Positions 20,380 to 30,939 are shown, counted from the stretch's first letter. The stretch: 64,000 bases of DNA from Muscardinus avellanarius (GCA_963383645.1 OY726560.1:155782488-155846487); one strand, 5' to 3'. The notes: a model not told the origin generated them from the sequence alone. Program-made: numbers and translations.

Positions 20380-21060
20380 ACCAGGTAGTTTAGATCACTG
20401 AAGGGAGGCTAGAGAAAGTTCAAGTTTAAGGACACACATTCAGCTGGGTTTGGTGGTGCATGCCTGTAACCCCAGTACTTGGGAGGCTGAGATAAGGAGG
20501 ACCACAGATTCAGGACCAGCCTCAAAAACTTAGCAAGGTTCTCCTCAGCAACTTAGTGAGACCCTGTTTAAAAAAAAGAAAAGAAAAAGAATAGGGCTAG
20601 GAGTGTAATTATGAGGTAGAATGCTCCTGGGTTCAATCCCCAGCACCACACACACTCACACGCAAAGGATTCAGGGTCCCTGAGAGGGGTTAAAAAAAAA
20701 AAAAAAAGCTTATTCCAAGTGGCTTAGGCAAAGACAGAATATACATGACTCACATAACTAAAAAGTCCATGTTCAGAAGTAGGGCTAGCTTCAGGTAGGG
20801 CTTGATTCAGGACTTTAACGACATCACCAGGACCCTTGTGTTAGCTTGACGCCTCCTACAGTTCCAGACTTCTAGGCTCTTAGGTTTACCAGTGGAGAGG
20901 AAAAGCCTTAGCTTCTATCCTAGCATTCCCAGAAGACTCGTTGCATCTTATTGGCCCATGTGCCCATTTCTGAACCAATCACTGCAATCAGAGGAATTCA
21001 GGCGTCCCATTGGCTGATATCTGGTCATGTGGTCCCACCCACAAGGCCTATTAAAGCGCA
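20380..21060 (-). mobile_element. Probable ancient LTR-like repeat, split by a SINE
   Basis: GCTTATTCCAAGTGGCTTAG, ACTAAAAAGTCCATG, CCAATCACTGCAATCAGAGG and CCCATTGGCTGATATCTGG recall a mammal-wide antisense LTR-like repeat whose name I cannot give. Related text before the SINE supports one split element. Confidence 0.4.
20440..20655 (+). mobile_element. B1-ID SINE, type 1
   Basis: AGCTGGGTTTGGTGGTGCAT through CCCCAGCACCACACACACTC. It lies inside the older repeat. Confidence 0.87.
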
Positions 21061-21329
21061 GGTGTGAGATTTAGGGAAACAGCTTCTCAAAGGGAAGTAA
21101 GGGGGGATTTATGCCCAATTGACCTTAAAACATAGATGCCCACTCTGAGAGGCAAACAGATAAATAAGGGAGAGGAGAGATGTGAACAAAAGCAGCAGGG
21201 CGGAGGGGGCGGCCAGCCTGGGCAGGGAAGCCCAGAGGCGGTGGGCACCTGGGTCCACAGGAGGGCTGGCTGTGACACTCCACTGCTACCTTCTGTCTCG
21301 CTCCCATCGATTACTGTCAGATGATTAAC
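21061..21329. other. Unique spacer
   Basis: Mixed composition, with no recognisable repeat or gene. Confidence 0.45.
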
Positions 21330-21480
21330 TTCCACCACACACTACATTTTCCTGGGATTATCCTCTCAAATGAATTATATGAATAATAAAGTTTCAATAT
21401 TTTTCATTTGGCAATTAATCTTGGTGAGCACAAAACTTCATTTAAAGTGCCGGTACAGTGGCTAGAATCCATTAATCAGA
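21330..21480. promoter_or_regulatory. AT-rich candidate conserved element
   Basis: ATGAATTATATGAATAATAA, CATTTGGCAATTAATC and AATCCATTAATCAG contain several TAAT cores in SINE-free DNA. Function is inferred from composition only. Confidence 0.35.
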
Positions 21481-21759
21481 GTGGCGAAGGAGCTAGCCAG
21501 GTGCAGGACCCGCTTGGCGGTGAAATATGGGCACTCCTCAAAAACCAGAGGTCCTCTCCGTGAAACCGCGCCTGACTGTAGAGGCGCTGGCGTGCCCAGC
21601 CTGCTGCCTTCAGATTCTGTGCAGAAAATCCCCAGCACCGGTTTAACATTCACCAGAAATGTTCTCTCCCCTCACCAGAGGAAAGAGACAATCGAAAAAA
21701 TAGCCCGTAAACCCAAACCAGTCATTATTAGAGCGGCAGAGACACAGTGCTTATGCACA

Positions 21760-22010
21760 AAATAGTTTACGTTAAATTAAAAACCATAACTTATCTCGGA
21801 GACACTCCATTTGGTACAGCTGAGGTTAACTATGGTTCGTAGCAGCTCTTTCAATTAAATTGTTCTTCCTTTGCTCTAGTAAACTATATTAAACATAATT
21901 TCCTGAAAAGTAACGGAGATCATTACTCTGTTTGCAAATTGATACCATGTTATTAAAAATAGAAAATATTTGCAAGGATATCTTGGATCACGGTGTTTTT
22001 ACAGAGAGCC
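21760..22010. promoter_or_regulatory. AT-rich candidate conserved element
   Basis: CAATTAAATTGTTCTTCCTT, AACTATATTAAACATAATTT and TATTAAAAATAGAAAATATT lie in a 2.3-kb SINE-free block. There is no coding signal. Confidence 0.35.
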
Positions 22011-23020
22011 TGATATCGGCCCAGATTTCTCTCTCTGTGCATTGTGTGGGGGTGGGGCTGTGCACACACGGGACACCGGGCCTCAGGCTGGGGTGTCTCC
22101 AGGCTGGTCCTGGGAAACCAGAAACAAGAGTCTCCGGTGGCCTCCTAGCTTCAGGCTGATTTTGAGTTATTTATGCTTGCCTTTATGGGTTGTCATTTCG
22201 CTGAAATAAGCTGACTTTACAACCTTCACTGGCTTTTATTTTTGTGCATCCTATCAGAAAGGCCTGTTACAGTGACAGGAAGCAGGGCCATTGCTCGCCT
22301 CTGCTCCCCAAGTCACAAATGACTGCAAGTTCATAAACGGAGCCTCTAAATGGCTTCTCCAGGTCTACAGCATGTGGGTGGCCTTGGTCAGGGATGGGGG
22401 GCAGAGCGCAGGCTGCAGCCCTCCATAAGTGGCAGAGGCTGTGGAAGCCAGGTGGGGCCTTACACCACCTGTCGAGGGCAGTGGGGTGCGACGTTGAACC
22501 TGTGGGGCGACCCCGTCACCAGGGGGCGCCCCTGAGACTGCAGTGGGATTGCAGGTGTAGTGGAGGGCCAAAGTGGACCTGGTGTCGCTGTTGCAGCGGC
22601 CGCGGTCTCCGGGTGCTGTGGTGCAGGACCACAGCAGGAATTCTCAAATTCCATGGGAAACATGCAAGAATAAGTATCGTGCATAGTCTCTTCAGGCTCA
22701 CCTAACCCTCCCCATGAAAGGTCCGGCCTGGCCCAGAGGGGTCGCTATCTCCTGGACGCAGAGGCAGGAGCCGGGTGGAGAAGCCATTGCGCAGATATAT
22801 GTCCGGCGGCCAGGCGTCACGGGTGTCTGCGGGGCCCTGTCACCCCAGGCCTGTCTGACCAACTGCAGCGCCTACCAACTCTGTCCCAGGCACCTGAGGC
22901 TCAACTGTGACCTGGATGTGGTGTTTACGGTCTGTGACAAGTGTGAATCAGTACGTGGTGGCACACACGGGTCTATAAGGGGGTTCTGGATGTGAAAACC
23001 GGGTTCTAAAAAGACAGGAT
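22011..23020. other. Unique GC-rich block, no gene recognised
   Basis: Several overlapping frames exist. A Cys-rich one (22714-22995) has no homology that I recognise and no acceptor/donor pair that I trust. Confidence 0.45.
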
Positions 23021-23022
23021 CA

Positions 23023-23221
23023 GCTGGGCTTGGTGGCGCACGCTTGTAATCCCAGTATTTGGGAGGCTGAGACAAGAGGATTGAAGGTTCGTAGCCAGCC
23101 TCAGCTACTTAGTGAGGCCCTCTGCAACTTAGTGAGACCCTGTTTCAAAAAAAAAAAAAATAGGGCTGAGGGTGTAACTTGGAGGTATAATGCCCCTGGG
23201 TTTCATCCCCAGTACTGCAAA

Positions 23222-23252
<31 letters not shown>

Positions 23253-23285
23253 AGTAGAATGCCCCTGGGTTCAATTTAGTACTGC
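23023..23285 (+). mobile_element. B1-ID SINE, type 1, then (AAAT)n and an ID scrap
   Basis: AGCTGGGCTTGGTGGCGCAC, ID end CCCCAGTACTGC, (AAAT)n at about 23218-23252, then a partial ID (GTAGAATGCCCCTGGGTTCA) and a short CA run. Confidence 0.87.
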
Positions 23286-23313
23286 ACACACACACACCTT
23301 AAAAAAAAAAAAA

Positions 23314-23535
23314 GCCAGGTGTGGTGGCGCACGCTTGTAATCCCCGCGCTTGGGAGGCTGAGACGGGAGGATCAGGCAGGTTCGAAGTCAGCCTCAGCTA
23401 CTTAGTGAGGCTCTCAGCAACTTAGTGAGACCCTGTTTCAAAATAAAAATATAAAATAGGGCTGGGAGTATAGCCCAGAGGTAGAAAGCCTCTGGGTTCC
23501 ACCCCCAGTACCACAAAAATAAATAAATAAATTAA
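23314..23535 (+). mobile_element. Type 3 B1-ID SINE
   Basis: AGCCAGGTGTGGTGGCGCAC, CCCGCGCTTGGGAGGCTGAG, TAGAAAGCCTCTGGGTTCCA and CCCCCAGTACC. It shares a head with type 2 but lacks the hairpin. Confidence 0.88.
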
Positions 23536-23543
23536 AAAAAAAG

Positions 23544-23920
23544 AGCTGGGCGTGGTGGTGCACGCTTGTAATCTCAGCATTTGGGAGGCTGAGACAAGAG
23601 GATTGCAGTTTGCAGGCAGCCTCAGCTACTACTAAGTGAGGCCCTTTGCAACTCAGTGAGACCCTGTTTTAAAATAAAGAATAAAAATTAGGGCTGCGGG
23701 TATAGCGCAAAGGTAGAATTCCCCTGGGTTCCATCTAGGGAAAAAAAAAATCTGGAAGCTGGGGATGATGGTGCATACTTGTAATCTCAGTACTTGGGAG
23801 GCTGAGACAAGAGGATCTCAGATTCGAGGACAGCCTCAGCAAGTAGTGACTCTCATCAACCTAGTAAGATCCTGTTTCAATGCCCTGGATTCAATCTCCA
23901 GTTCTGAAAAAAAAAATCAA
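23544..23920 (+). mobile_element. Two more same-strand B1-ID SINEs
   Basis: Heads lie near 23544 (GAGCTGGGCGTGGTGGTGCA) and 23757 (AGCTGGGGATGATGGTGCAT). The second ID half is truncated to TGCCCTGGATTCAATCTCCA. Confidence 0.83.
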
Positions 23921-24059
23921 AATATAATAAAATAAAAAAGAAAGAAAGAGACCTGGAAATATCCACACAATATAAATACTATATCAATGGCAGTAGTGCC
24001 AGAAGGAACTATATTCTTAGGTGCCTTGAGTTGTGCATGTGTATTATTACTTTCACTAT

Positions 24060-24345
24060 TTTATCTGTATTATTTGAATATCTCAGAATGAGACTGCAGT
24101 CCCTGTTCCATGGGTGGCTGACACAGAAACACTGTCAGGGCACACAGGCTCCAGCAAGTCCCTGAGATCAGCAGGAAGGCCTGGTCCTCCCAACTGGCCC
24201 CTGGGCTGGGTCACAGTGTCCATCTGGGGATGGGGAGGGAGGGAAGTAGCATCCTTGAGGTGCATCTCCTGGGTACCAAAGCCTGCATCCGGGTCTGCCC
24301 CTGCGTGGGCATCCAATTCACAATCACCCTAACCAAGTTCAAGTG
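24060..24345. other. Unique spacer
   Basis: No repeat or coding feature recognised. Confidence 0.45.
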
Positions 24346-24349
24346 TTGA

Positions 24350-24500
24350 TCTGTTCATCTTGTCACATTTCCTGTGTAAGCTTGGACGAGACCTCTAACC
24401 AGTCGGCTCCTTCAGATCTCAGTTTCTTTATCTGTAAAACTGGGATGACATCGCCTGCATGGCCTGATTCATGCCAGGCACGCGTGCAAAGCCCTCCCAG
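24350..24500 (+). mobile_element. MIR element
   Basis: AAGCTTGGACGAGACCTCTA, CAGTTTCTTTATCTGTAAAA and TGGGATGACATC follow the MIR core order. Confidence 0.75.
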
Positions 24501-24739
24501 AACAGAGCTGCCTCCGGGGGCCTGCAGGTGGCTGGCAGAGCACAGGCCCAGGCAAATCGGCGGGGCTGGGGTTGTTCAATGACGTCGCGGGCTGGCCGCA
24601 GGGCAGGTGCTCAGGGATGCTCCTGAGAGAGGCCCATCAGGTGGTACCCGTGATCCTCGGTGGATGGGTCACTGGAGGCGGCTTGGGCCTTCCCTGTTTC
24701 TTTGCCCATGCCTTTGAACCCTTTAGACAGCAGAAATGA

Positions 24740-25240
24740 AAGTGCGTGCTGTCGCCGGCACTTACAGAGTTAAACACACAAAGGGAAATCGGGATGATTC
24801 CAGATGGAGAAGACCCTCTGGGGGGAAGATTAAGCCGAGAGGAGCCATCCATTAGGGGCCGTTGTCCTCCCTATCCGAGGCCGTCTCTCAGGCTATCTGT
24901 CAGTGCCAAGGGTGGCGAGAAAGACCTGTGAGGATCAATTCCTCTGTGCAAGATAAATAGTTTTAAATAATTGTGTATATGTAGAGGGTTTGCCTTCTTA
25001 TAACTGAAGAGAACAGAGGGAACCGTGAGTATCTCGGGCGCATGTCTCCTCGAGCTGCGGAGGCTGCAGCTCAGTACAGATGGGTTAGTGGTTGGCACCA
25101 GGCCAGGAAGCTTAATCAATCTCCAAAGTTTATTATGAATAACCCCAGAGCTAATGGATCATTCTTAGCAAGAATCATCCCGGTTACTTCCTCGTTTTTA
25201 TAAAGTCATCTATAGCTTTGAATCCGGGTCTTTGAGAGAG
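24740..25240. promoter_or_regulatory. Candidate conserved noncoding element
   Basis: A 500-bp SINE-free island with short AT-rich sites in moderate-GC DNA: AAATAGTTTTAAATAATTGT, GCTTAATCAATCTCCAAAGT and TTTATTATGAATAACC. Frames are short and stop-rich. Confidence 0.4.
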
Positions 25241-25439
25241 CAGCAAGGGACATTAACATCAGCCAACCTAGCAGAATCTCTTGTTTCCCCAAAGGTCAAG
25301 GGAAGCTGCTCTTGTTGACATTGGGGCAGGGCCTTCCCCGCTCAGATCCACTCTCCTGTGCCCTACAATGGCCCCACAGTGGCCCTTAAGGCACCGCCGC
25401 GGACCCTCGGGCTCTGGAGAATACAATTTAGAACACTGG

Positions 25440-25535
25440 TCTCATCAAACTCCCCCCATTTTGCAGATGAGTAAACAGAGACCCAGAGAGGGAGATTACT
25501 TGTCCAAGGTCACATTTGAGGTCAGTGTGGTCACT
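25440..25535 (-). mobile_element. Antisense MIR fragment
   Basis: TTGCAGATGAGTAAACAGAG, ACCCAGAGAGG and TTGTCCAAGGTCACA are the reverse of the MIR core. Confidence 0.72.
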
Positions 25536-25582
25536 CTTGGTTGCTCCCTCAGCAATGGTAGCCCAGCTTCCATATTTCAGGT

Positions 25583-25870
25583 TTGAAGAGTCCATTTCAG
25601 TTTGTAATCCCAGTACTCAGGAGGATGAGACAGGAGGATCGCAGGTTCGCGGCCAGCCTAAGCTACTTAGTGGGGCCTTCTGCAACTTAGTGAGACCCCA
25701 TTTCAAAATAAAAGAATAAAATAGGGCCTGGGGTGTAGCTTGGAGGTAGAATGTTCCTGGGTTCAATTCCCAGTACCACCCAAAAATAAAAAGTATAAAA
25801 ATTAGGGCTGGAGATGTAGCTTGGAGGTAGAATGCCTCTGGGTTCCATCTCTGGTACCACAACATAAATA
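25583..25870 (+). mobile_element. B1-ID SINE plus an extra ID half
   Basis: TTTGTAATCCCAGTACTCAG (head shortened) through TTCCCAGTACCACCC, then a second ID module from about 25807. Confidence 0.85.
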
Positions 25871-25878
25871 AGTAAATA

Positions 25879-26080
25879 AGCCAGGCGTGGTGGCGCACGC
25901 TTGTCATCCCCGTGCTTGGGAGGCAGAGACAGGAGGATCGCGCAGGTTCGAAGCCAGCCGCGTGCGCGCTGGCTTAGGAGACCCTGTTTCCAAATAAAAA
26001 TGTAAAAATAGGTCTGGGAGTGTAGCCCGGAGGTAGAAGGGCTTCCAGGAACCCCAGTACCACCAAAAAAAAAAAAAAAA
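25879..26080 (+). mobile_element. Type 2 B1-ID SINE with hairpin
   Basis: AAGCCAGC (25951-25958) and GCTGGCTT (25968-25975) enclose CGCGTGCGC. It ends GGGCTTCCAGGAACCCCAGT and a long A-run. This is one of the best-preserved copies. Confidence 0.93.
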
Positions 26081-26569
26081 GTAAATAAATAGATAAATAA
26101 CTCAATGTAAAAAGCAGAGGAAACCAGGCGTTAATTACACGGACAATGGAGAGCTGAGAGTAGAAGCAGATGCCGAGGCCCCGGCCCCCAAGAAGTTGGC
26201 AGTTGAAGAACACTGCGCCTATTCCTCAGGGCTGGAGGGGCGGAGGAGGGAGGGATGAGCGCTGGGCAGCTGGGCGGGGACCTAAAATCACGGCCCTGGG
26301 CCTTTTAGGAGTGTGGGGTGCAGGGTGGGAGGGGCCGGATGGGGACTGGAGCCACCACTGGGGACTCTGCAGGAAGCCCAGGGAGAGGGTGAGAGCCTCT
26401 GTCCCAACCCCGCCTGCCCTCCAGCCCCCCATCGGTGCCCCCTGGGCTCAGCACCCCAGGGTCCTGGGAGCCGCGGTTCCTGGGATGCAGGCAGAGCATC
26501 CGGCAGCTCGAGCCTCTGCTGGCCTCTGAGCCAAGAGCAGACCAAGTCCTACCTTTTCTTCCGTTTCCC
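26081..26569. other. Unique GC-rich spacer
   Basis: Gly/Pro/Arg-rich frames open on both strands here because stops are rare in GC-rich DNA. I find no coding evidence. Confidence 0.45.
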
Positions 26570-26722
26570 CCCTCTGGTACTGGTACTGGGACTGGGACCC
26601 AGGGGCCTACCTCCGAGCTATTCTTCCAGCCCTATTTTTTATTCTTTATTTTGAAACAGTGTCTCACTGAGTTGCAAAGGTCCTCACTAAGTAGCTGAGG
26701 CTGATCCCCCACCACACCCTGC
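26570..26722 (-). mobile_element. B1-ID SINE, truncated
   Basis: GGTACTGGTACTGGGACTGG shows a short GGTACT duplication in the ID end. The B1 half breaks off at GCTGAGGCTGATCCC. Confidence 0.82.
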
Positions 26723-26737
26723 TTGTTTCTTGTTTTT

Positions 26738-26903
26738 GTTTTTTTGTGGTACTGGGTTCCTGGAAACTCTTCTACCTCCGGGCTACACTCCCAGACTTAT
26801 TTTTTATATTTTTATTTGGAAACAGGGTCTCTTAACCTGCGTGATCCTCCTGTCTCCACCTCCCAAGCACAGGGATTACAAGCGTGCACCACCACGCCGG
26901 GCT
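26738..26903 (-). mobile_element. Type 2 B1-ID SINE lacking the hairpin
   Basis: TGGTACTGGGTTCCTGGAAA and CTCTTAACCTGCGTGATCCT: the hairpin segment is deleted cleanly. Confidence 0.87.
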
Positions 26904-27292
26904 TTGTTTCTTGTTTTAAGCATGAGAAAGATCATGGCCATAAAGACCATAGCCATAAAGCCTCCTGGACGTGGGGTCTGATTCCCACAGTGGAAGTGGC
27001 CTGGGTATTGCTGTCCCATCTCAGTGAGAACCATGTCTTCCAACCCCGTCCTGGTCGACCCTCCATCACACCTGTGGCGGGAGACTGTGACCAGCTGACC
27101 ACAGTGTGGTCCCCTGTGTGCAGAGGGGGTGGCTGGGCAGCAGGGCCAGGTGCTCTGCTCAGAGGCCTTCAAGCAGCAGGCTCTAGGAAGGGACTTCAGT
27201 GTGGCAGCCCCCACGTGGAGCCAGGAGAGGAAGGCACCCAGGCCAGTCCCTGGGTTTTCCTGGGGCCATTATGTGAAAACAAGAATTTCAAA
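26904..27292. other. Unique spacer
   Basis: No gene supported. The 198-codon frame 26723-27319 begins inside the preceding SINE. Confidence 0.45.
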
Positions 27293-27497
27293 GCTGGGCA
27301 TGGTGGCACATGCTTGTAATCCCAGCATTTGGGAGGCCGAGACAGGAGGATCACAGGTTCGTGGCCAGCCTCAGCTACTTAGTGAGGCCCTTTGCAACTC
27401 AGAGAGACCCTGTTTCAAAATAAAAAATAGGGCTGGGGGTGTAGCTCAGAGGTAGAGTGCCCCTGGGTTCCATTCCAGTACCCCAGTACTGCAGCAA
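27293..27497 (+). mobile_element. B1-ID SINE, type 1
   Basis: AGCTGGGCATGGTGGCACAT through GTTCCATTCCAGTACCCC. Confidence 0.9.
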
Positions 27498-27594
27498 ACA
27501 AACAAACCACCAGGATTTCAGCTGGTCAGGCCACTTAAGCTAGTCAACTTCACATTTTTTTGGATCCAGTATCACATAAAGCTTATTTTTTGGA

Positions 27595-27765
27595 GCTGGG
27601 TATGGTGACACACAACTGTAATAATCCCAGTATTTGGGAGACTGAGATAGGAGAATAGCAAGTTTCAGGCCAGCCCTGGGAACTTAGACCCATTTCAAAA
27701 TAAAAATAATAAAATAGGATCTGGATTGTAGCTCAGAGGTAGAATACCCCTTGGGTTCTATTCCC

Positions 27766-27819
<54 letters not shown>

Positions 27820-27880
27820 CTGGAGGTGTAGCTTAGAGGTAGACTGTCCCTGGGTTTAATCCCTATTACCAAACCGAATC
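27595..27880 (+). mobile_element. B1-ID SINE, (CA)n, then an ID half
   Basis: GAGCTGGGTATGGTGACACA, ID end CCCAGTAACACACACAC, (CA)n at about 27769-27817, then GGCTGGAGGTGTAGCTTAGA. The CA tract lies between two ID modules. Confidence 0.87.
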
Positions 27881-28011
27881 AAACAGACAATAACAAAACA
27901 AAAGGAAACAAACACATGGCCAGGTTTCCTTGGGAGTCTGGAGCAGGGTTTGGAATGCCAAGGGTCAGTTGTGTCCTATCCTCAGCCCTCTGTAGGGCAG
28001 ATGGAAAGTTT

Positions 28012-28200
28012 AGGTGCCCAGTGCTTGGGAGGCTAAGACAGGAGGATCGCACAGGTTTGAAGCCAGCCGCAGCTACTGAGTGAGGCTCTCAGCAACTTAG
28101 TGAGACCCTGTTTTCAAATAAAATAGAAAATAGGTCGGGGGTGTGACCTAGAGATACAAACCCCCTGAGTTCCATCCCCAATGTCACACACACACGCAAA
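28012..28200 (+). mobile_element. Type 3 B1-ID SINE, 5' truncated
   Basis: It starts at GTGCCCAGTGCTTGGGAGGC without the usual head and ends CATCCCCAATGTCACACACA. Confidence 0.83.
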
Positions 28201-28458
28201 GAAAGTTTACAGATGAGAGAAACTGAGATGTCGGTGTTGCACCGGTTGGCCACAGGGACAGACACCCTGCCCGGGGCAGCTCGCGTGCTCAGGGCTCTTG
28301 ATGGGACCGGCCTGGGTGGAGCTGGCCTGAGGATGTCAGGATCTGGGGCCCCACCCGCTGTTTCCTTTCTTTTCCTCCCTCAGCCACATCAGCTGACCTC
28401 TGCGTCTTGCCTCGTGGACTCTTACTGTTGGTCTTTCCCGATCAAGAACGTGTCTCCA

Positions 28459-28653
28459 GCCAGGCCTGCTGGAGGGTCAGCACTTGGGAGGCTGAGACAG
28501 GAGGACTGCGGTTCACGGCCAGCCGCAGCTACTTAGCGAGGCCTTCTGCAACTCAGTGAGATCTTATTTCAAAATAAAGAATTAAAAAAAATAGGGCTGG
28601 GGGTGTAGCTTGGAGGTAGAATGCCCCTGGGTTCCATCCCCAGTACCACAAAA

Positions 28654-28684
<31 letters not shown>

Positions 28685-28790
28685 AATAATTGTGTCCCCA
28701 GCTGCGTGTGCTTGTACACGCCTGTAATCCCAGCACTTGAGTGGCAGACACAGGAGGATCGCAGGTTCATGGCCTGCCTCACCTGGGGCA
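28459..28790 (+). mobile_element. B1-ID SINE with (AAAT)n, then a B1 head fragment
   Basis: GCCAGGCCTGCTGGAGGGTC, ID end CATCCCCAGTACCACAAAAT, (AAAT)n at about 28650-28685, then GTACACGCCTGTAATCCCAG to GGCCTGCCTCA. Confidence 0.83.
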
Positions 28791-29019
28791 GGTGTGTGAA
28801 CTGATATTGGGGTGCTGGCAGGCACACTGTCAGGTGCCTGCGAAGGACTGAGAGCCGAACAACCCCCAGGCTGCGCCCAGTCTGGGTCCTGTGCTGTGAG
28901 GAGAGCAGTCGGCCTGAGAACCTGCCCGAGCCCCAGCTGGACCATGCTTCTGTTGGCCTCAGAGGTCCTGGCTGTCAAGCAGGGGACTGCTTTCTCTTCT
29001 TTTTTTTCTCTTTCTGTGT

Positions 29020-29215
29020 TAATCAGGATTAAATTCAGGGGCATTCTACCTCTCAGCTACACCCCAGTCTTATTTTCTTTTTCTTTTGAAACAGTCTCAC
29101 TAGGTTGGTGAGAGTTTTACTACTTGCTGAGGCTGTCCTCGAATCTGTAATCCTCCTGTCTCAGCCTCCCAAGTACATACTGGGATTACAAAGGTTTGCC
29201 ACCATGCTTGGCTCA
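29020..29215 (-). mobile_element. B1-ID SINE
   Basis: GTTAATCAGGATTAAATTCA (diverged ID) through GGTTTGCCACCATGCTTGGC. Confidence 0.82.
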
Positions 29216-29489
29216 GGAAACTGCTTCTTGTGATCAGGCAGGATCAGAATTAAGGAAAACTTAACAGCTAAACCGAGGAGGAGCGTTGACAGCTGTTGGG
29301 TGGATTTCAGAAGGGGGCTCTTCTCTCTCCAGGCCTGGATGTCAGGCCCCGGCTTTCCTCCGGTTCCTTCGGCCAGGCAGGCAGCGGTGGAGCCCAGCTC
29401 AGCCTTTTCCTCTCCAGGTGAGACTCAGACTCAGGACCCCGACTGCCAGGCCTCCTAGGAGCTCCTCCTGCTCGGGATGCGAGAGCTGG

Positions 29490-29720
29490 TTTGTAGCATC
29501 TTTATTTCTGGGGGCTGTGATTCTTATTTGGTTAAATAACACATTTTTAAAAATTGTTGTGATTCCATACTGAAGCTTCCCATATGGTTAATTGGAAGTG
29601 TTCTCACCAATATTGCAGGCTGTAAAAACTAATGAGGTAAATGGGAAATGGATCAAGTGCCACAGTTAGAAATTAACTTATCGCTTCGTGCTGCGCTCGT
29701 GACTAATGGAGTCGGAGCGC
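29490..29720. promoter_or_regulatory. AT-rich candidate conserved element
   Basis: TTTGGTTAAATAACACATTT, ATGGTTAATTGGAAGTG and AGAAATTAACTTATCGC lie in SINE-free DNA flanked by GC-rich sequence. Confidence 0.38.
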
Positions 29721-30205
29721 TCTCCATCCTCTGAGCAAGGATTCCAGGCTTGGCAGAGCTCGCGGGCCATGGCATCGAGGGAATCCTTCCCCTGCCTCCA
29801 TGACCTCGGACACCGCCCCTCTGCCACACAGCACACTAACTCACAGATGAGGGCTGCGCCCATCTTCTGTTGTTAAAAGCACAATATCATGAGTCGGGCG
29901 CGTCGTGAGGAACAAGGGCTTATTCTGGCTTATGGTTCTCCAGGTACAAGGCTGAGGCTTTTGGGGCCCTTGCCGGTGGAGTTCCAAAATGGTGCAGGGC
30001 ATCACACAGCAAAGACCGGAGAGTGTGTGCAGGTGTGCGTCTTCTGGGCTCCCTCGTCTTATAGAGCCACCAGGAATCAATTATGGAGCTCCTCCCTCCT
30101 TGATCATCTTACCTAATCCAAAACACCTCCCCAAGCCCCCACGCCCCTCGTATTGGGACAGAGCCCAGGGTGCTCTACTACTGAGCTAAACCCCCAGCCC
30201 TTTTT

Positions 30206-30641
30206 TTTTTAATGGTGGTATTGGGTTGGAACCCAGGAGCTTTCTACCTCCAGGTTACACTCCCAGACTTATTTTATATTTTCTTTATTTGGAAATAGGG
30301 TCTCACTAAGTTTCTGAGCGCCTCACCGAGTAGCTGAGGCTGGCTTTTTTTTTTTTTTTTTTTTTGGTGGTACTGGGGCTCCTGGAAGCCCTTTAACCTC
30401 CGGGCTACACTCCCAGACCTATTTTATATTTTTATTTGGAAACAGGGTCTCCTAAGCCGGCGCGTGTGGCTGGCTTCCAACCTGCGCGATCCTCCTGTCT
30501 CTGCCTCCCAAGCGCGGGGGATTACAAGCGTGCGCCACCACGCCCGGCCTGAGGCTGGCTTTGAATCTGTGCGATCCTTCCATCTCAGCCTCCCACGTAC
30601 TGGGATTACAATCATGTGCCGTGTGCACACCATGCCCGGCT
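30206..30641 (-). mobile_element. B1-ID SINE, third level of the nest
   Basis: ACCCCCAGCCCTTTTT occurs at 30190-30205 and 30642-30657, a clear target duplication. The B1 half after the inner insertion ends CACCATGCCCGGC. Confidence 0.88.
30345..30548 (-). mobile_element. Type 2 B1-ID SINE, innermost level
   Basis: CTGAGGCTGGCTTT at 30334-30347 and 30549-30562 flanks it. GGTACTGGGGCTCCTGGAAG, the imperfect hairpin AAGCCGGC...GCTGGCTT and CCACCACGCCCGGC mark it as type 2. Confidence 0.92.
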
Positions 30642-30939
30642 ACCCCCAGCCCTTTTTGTCTTTTATTTTGAGACGGGGCTCACTAAGCTGCCAAGGCCTA
30701 GAACTTGTGATCTTCCTGCCAAGGCCCCACCCTCAAACACCAAGGTGGGGTGCTGTCTCCACCCTTCGTACCTCCAGTGGGGGTCACATTTCAACACAGG
30801 GAGCTGCTGGGACTCACCCTTGCCAGTGACCAGGCTTTCCCAGGCCGTTTCCCTCTGACACAGCGCCCGTGTTTGGTTAGGCACTGGTCACGCGTCACCA
30901 ATGGCAACAGCGGCTGCATCTCTCCAGGCTCGGTGCTTC

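Larger units (their letters stand above)
30136..30728 (-). mobile_element. ID plus 7SL-like element, second level of the nest
   Basis: GGTGCTCTACTACTGAGCTA (antisense ID) is at 30140-30200. TTTTGAGACGGGGCTCACTA and GAACTTGTGATCTTCCTGCC follow at 30660-30720. The two are split by a SINE. Related AAGCCCCCACGCCCC and AAGGCCCCACCC may be its target duplication. Confidence 0.62.
29885..30810 (-). mobile_element. Antisense MaLR-like LTR hosting a stack of SINEs
   Basis: AAGGGCTTATTCTGGCTTAT and CTTGATCATCTTACCTAATC start an antisense LTR. After about 590 bp of insertions it appears to resume with AGGCCCCACCCTCAAACACC and GGGGGTCACATTTCAACAC, the expected far end. Confidence 0.6.

Noticed and set aside
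22714..22995. Cys-rich 93-codon frame on +
   Set aside because: The cysteines are suggestive, but there is no signal peptide, no known spacing pattern and no convincing splice sites.
26723..27319. 198-codon open frame on +
   Set aside because: It opens inside a type 2 SINE and continues into unique DNA without domain evidence.
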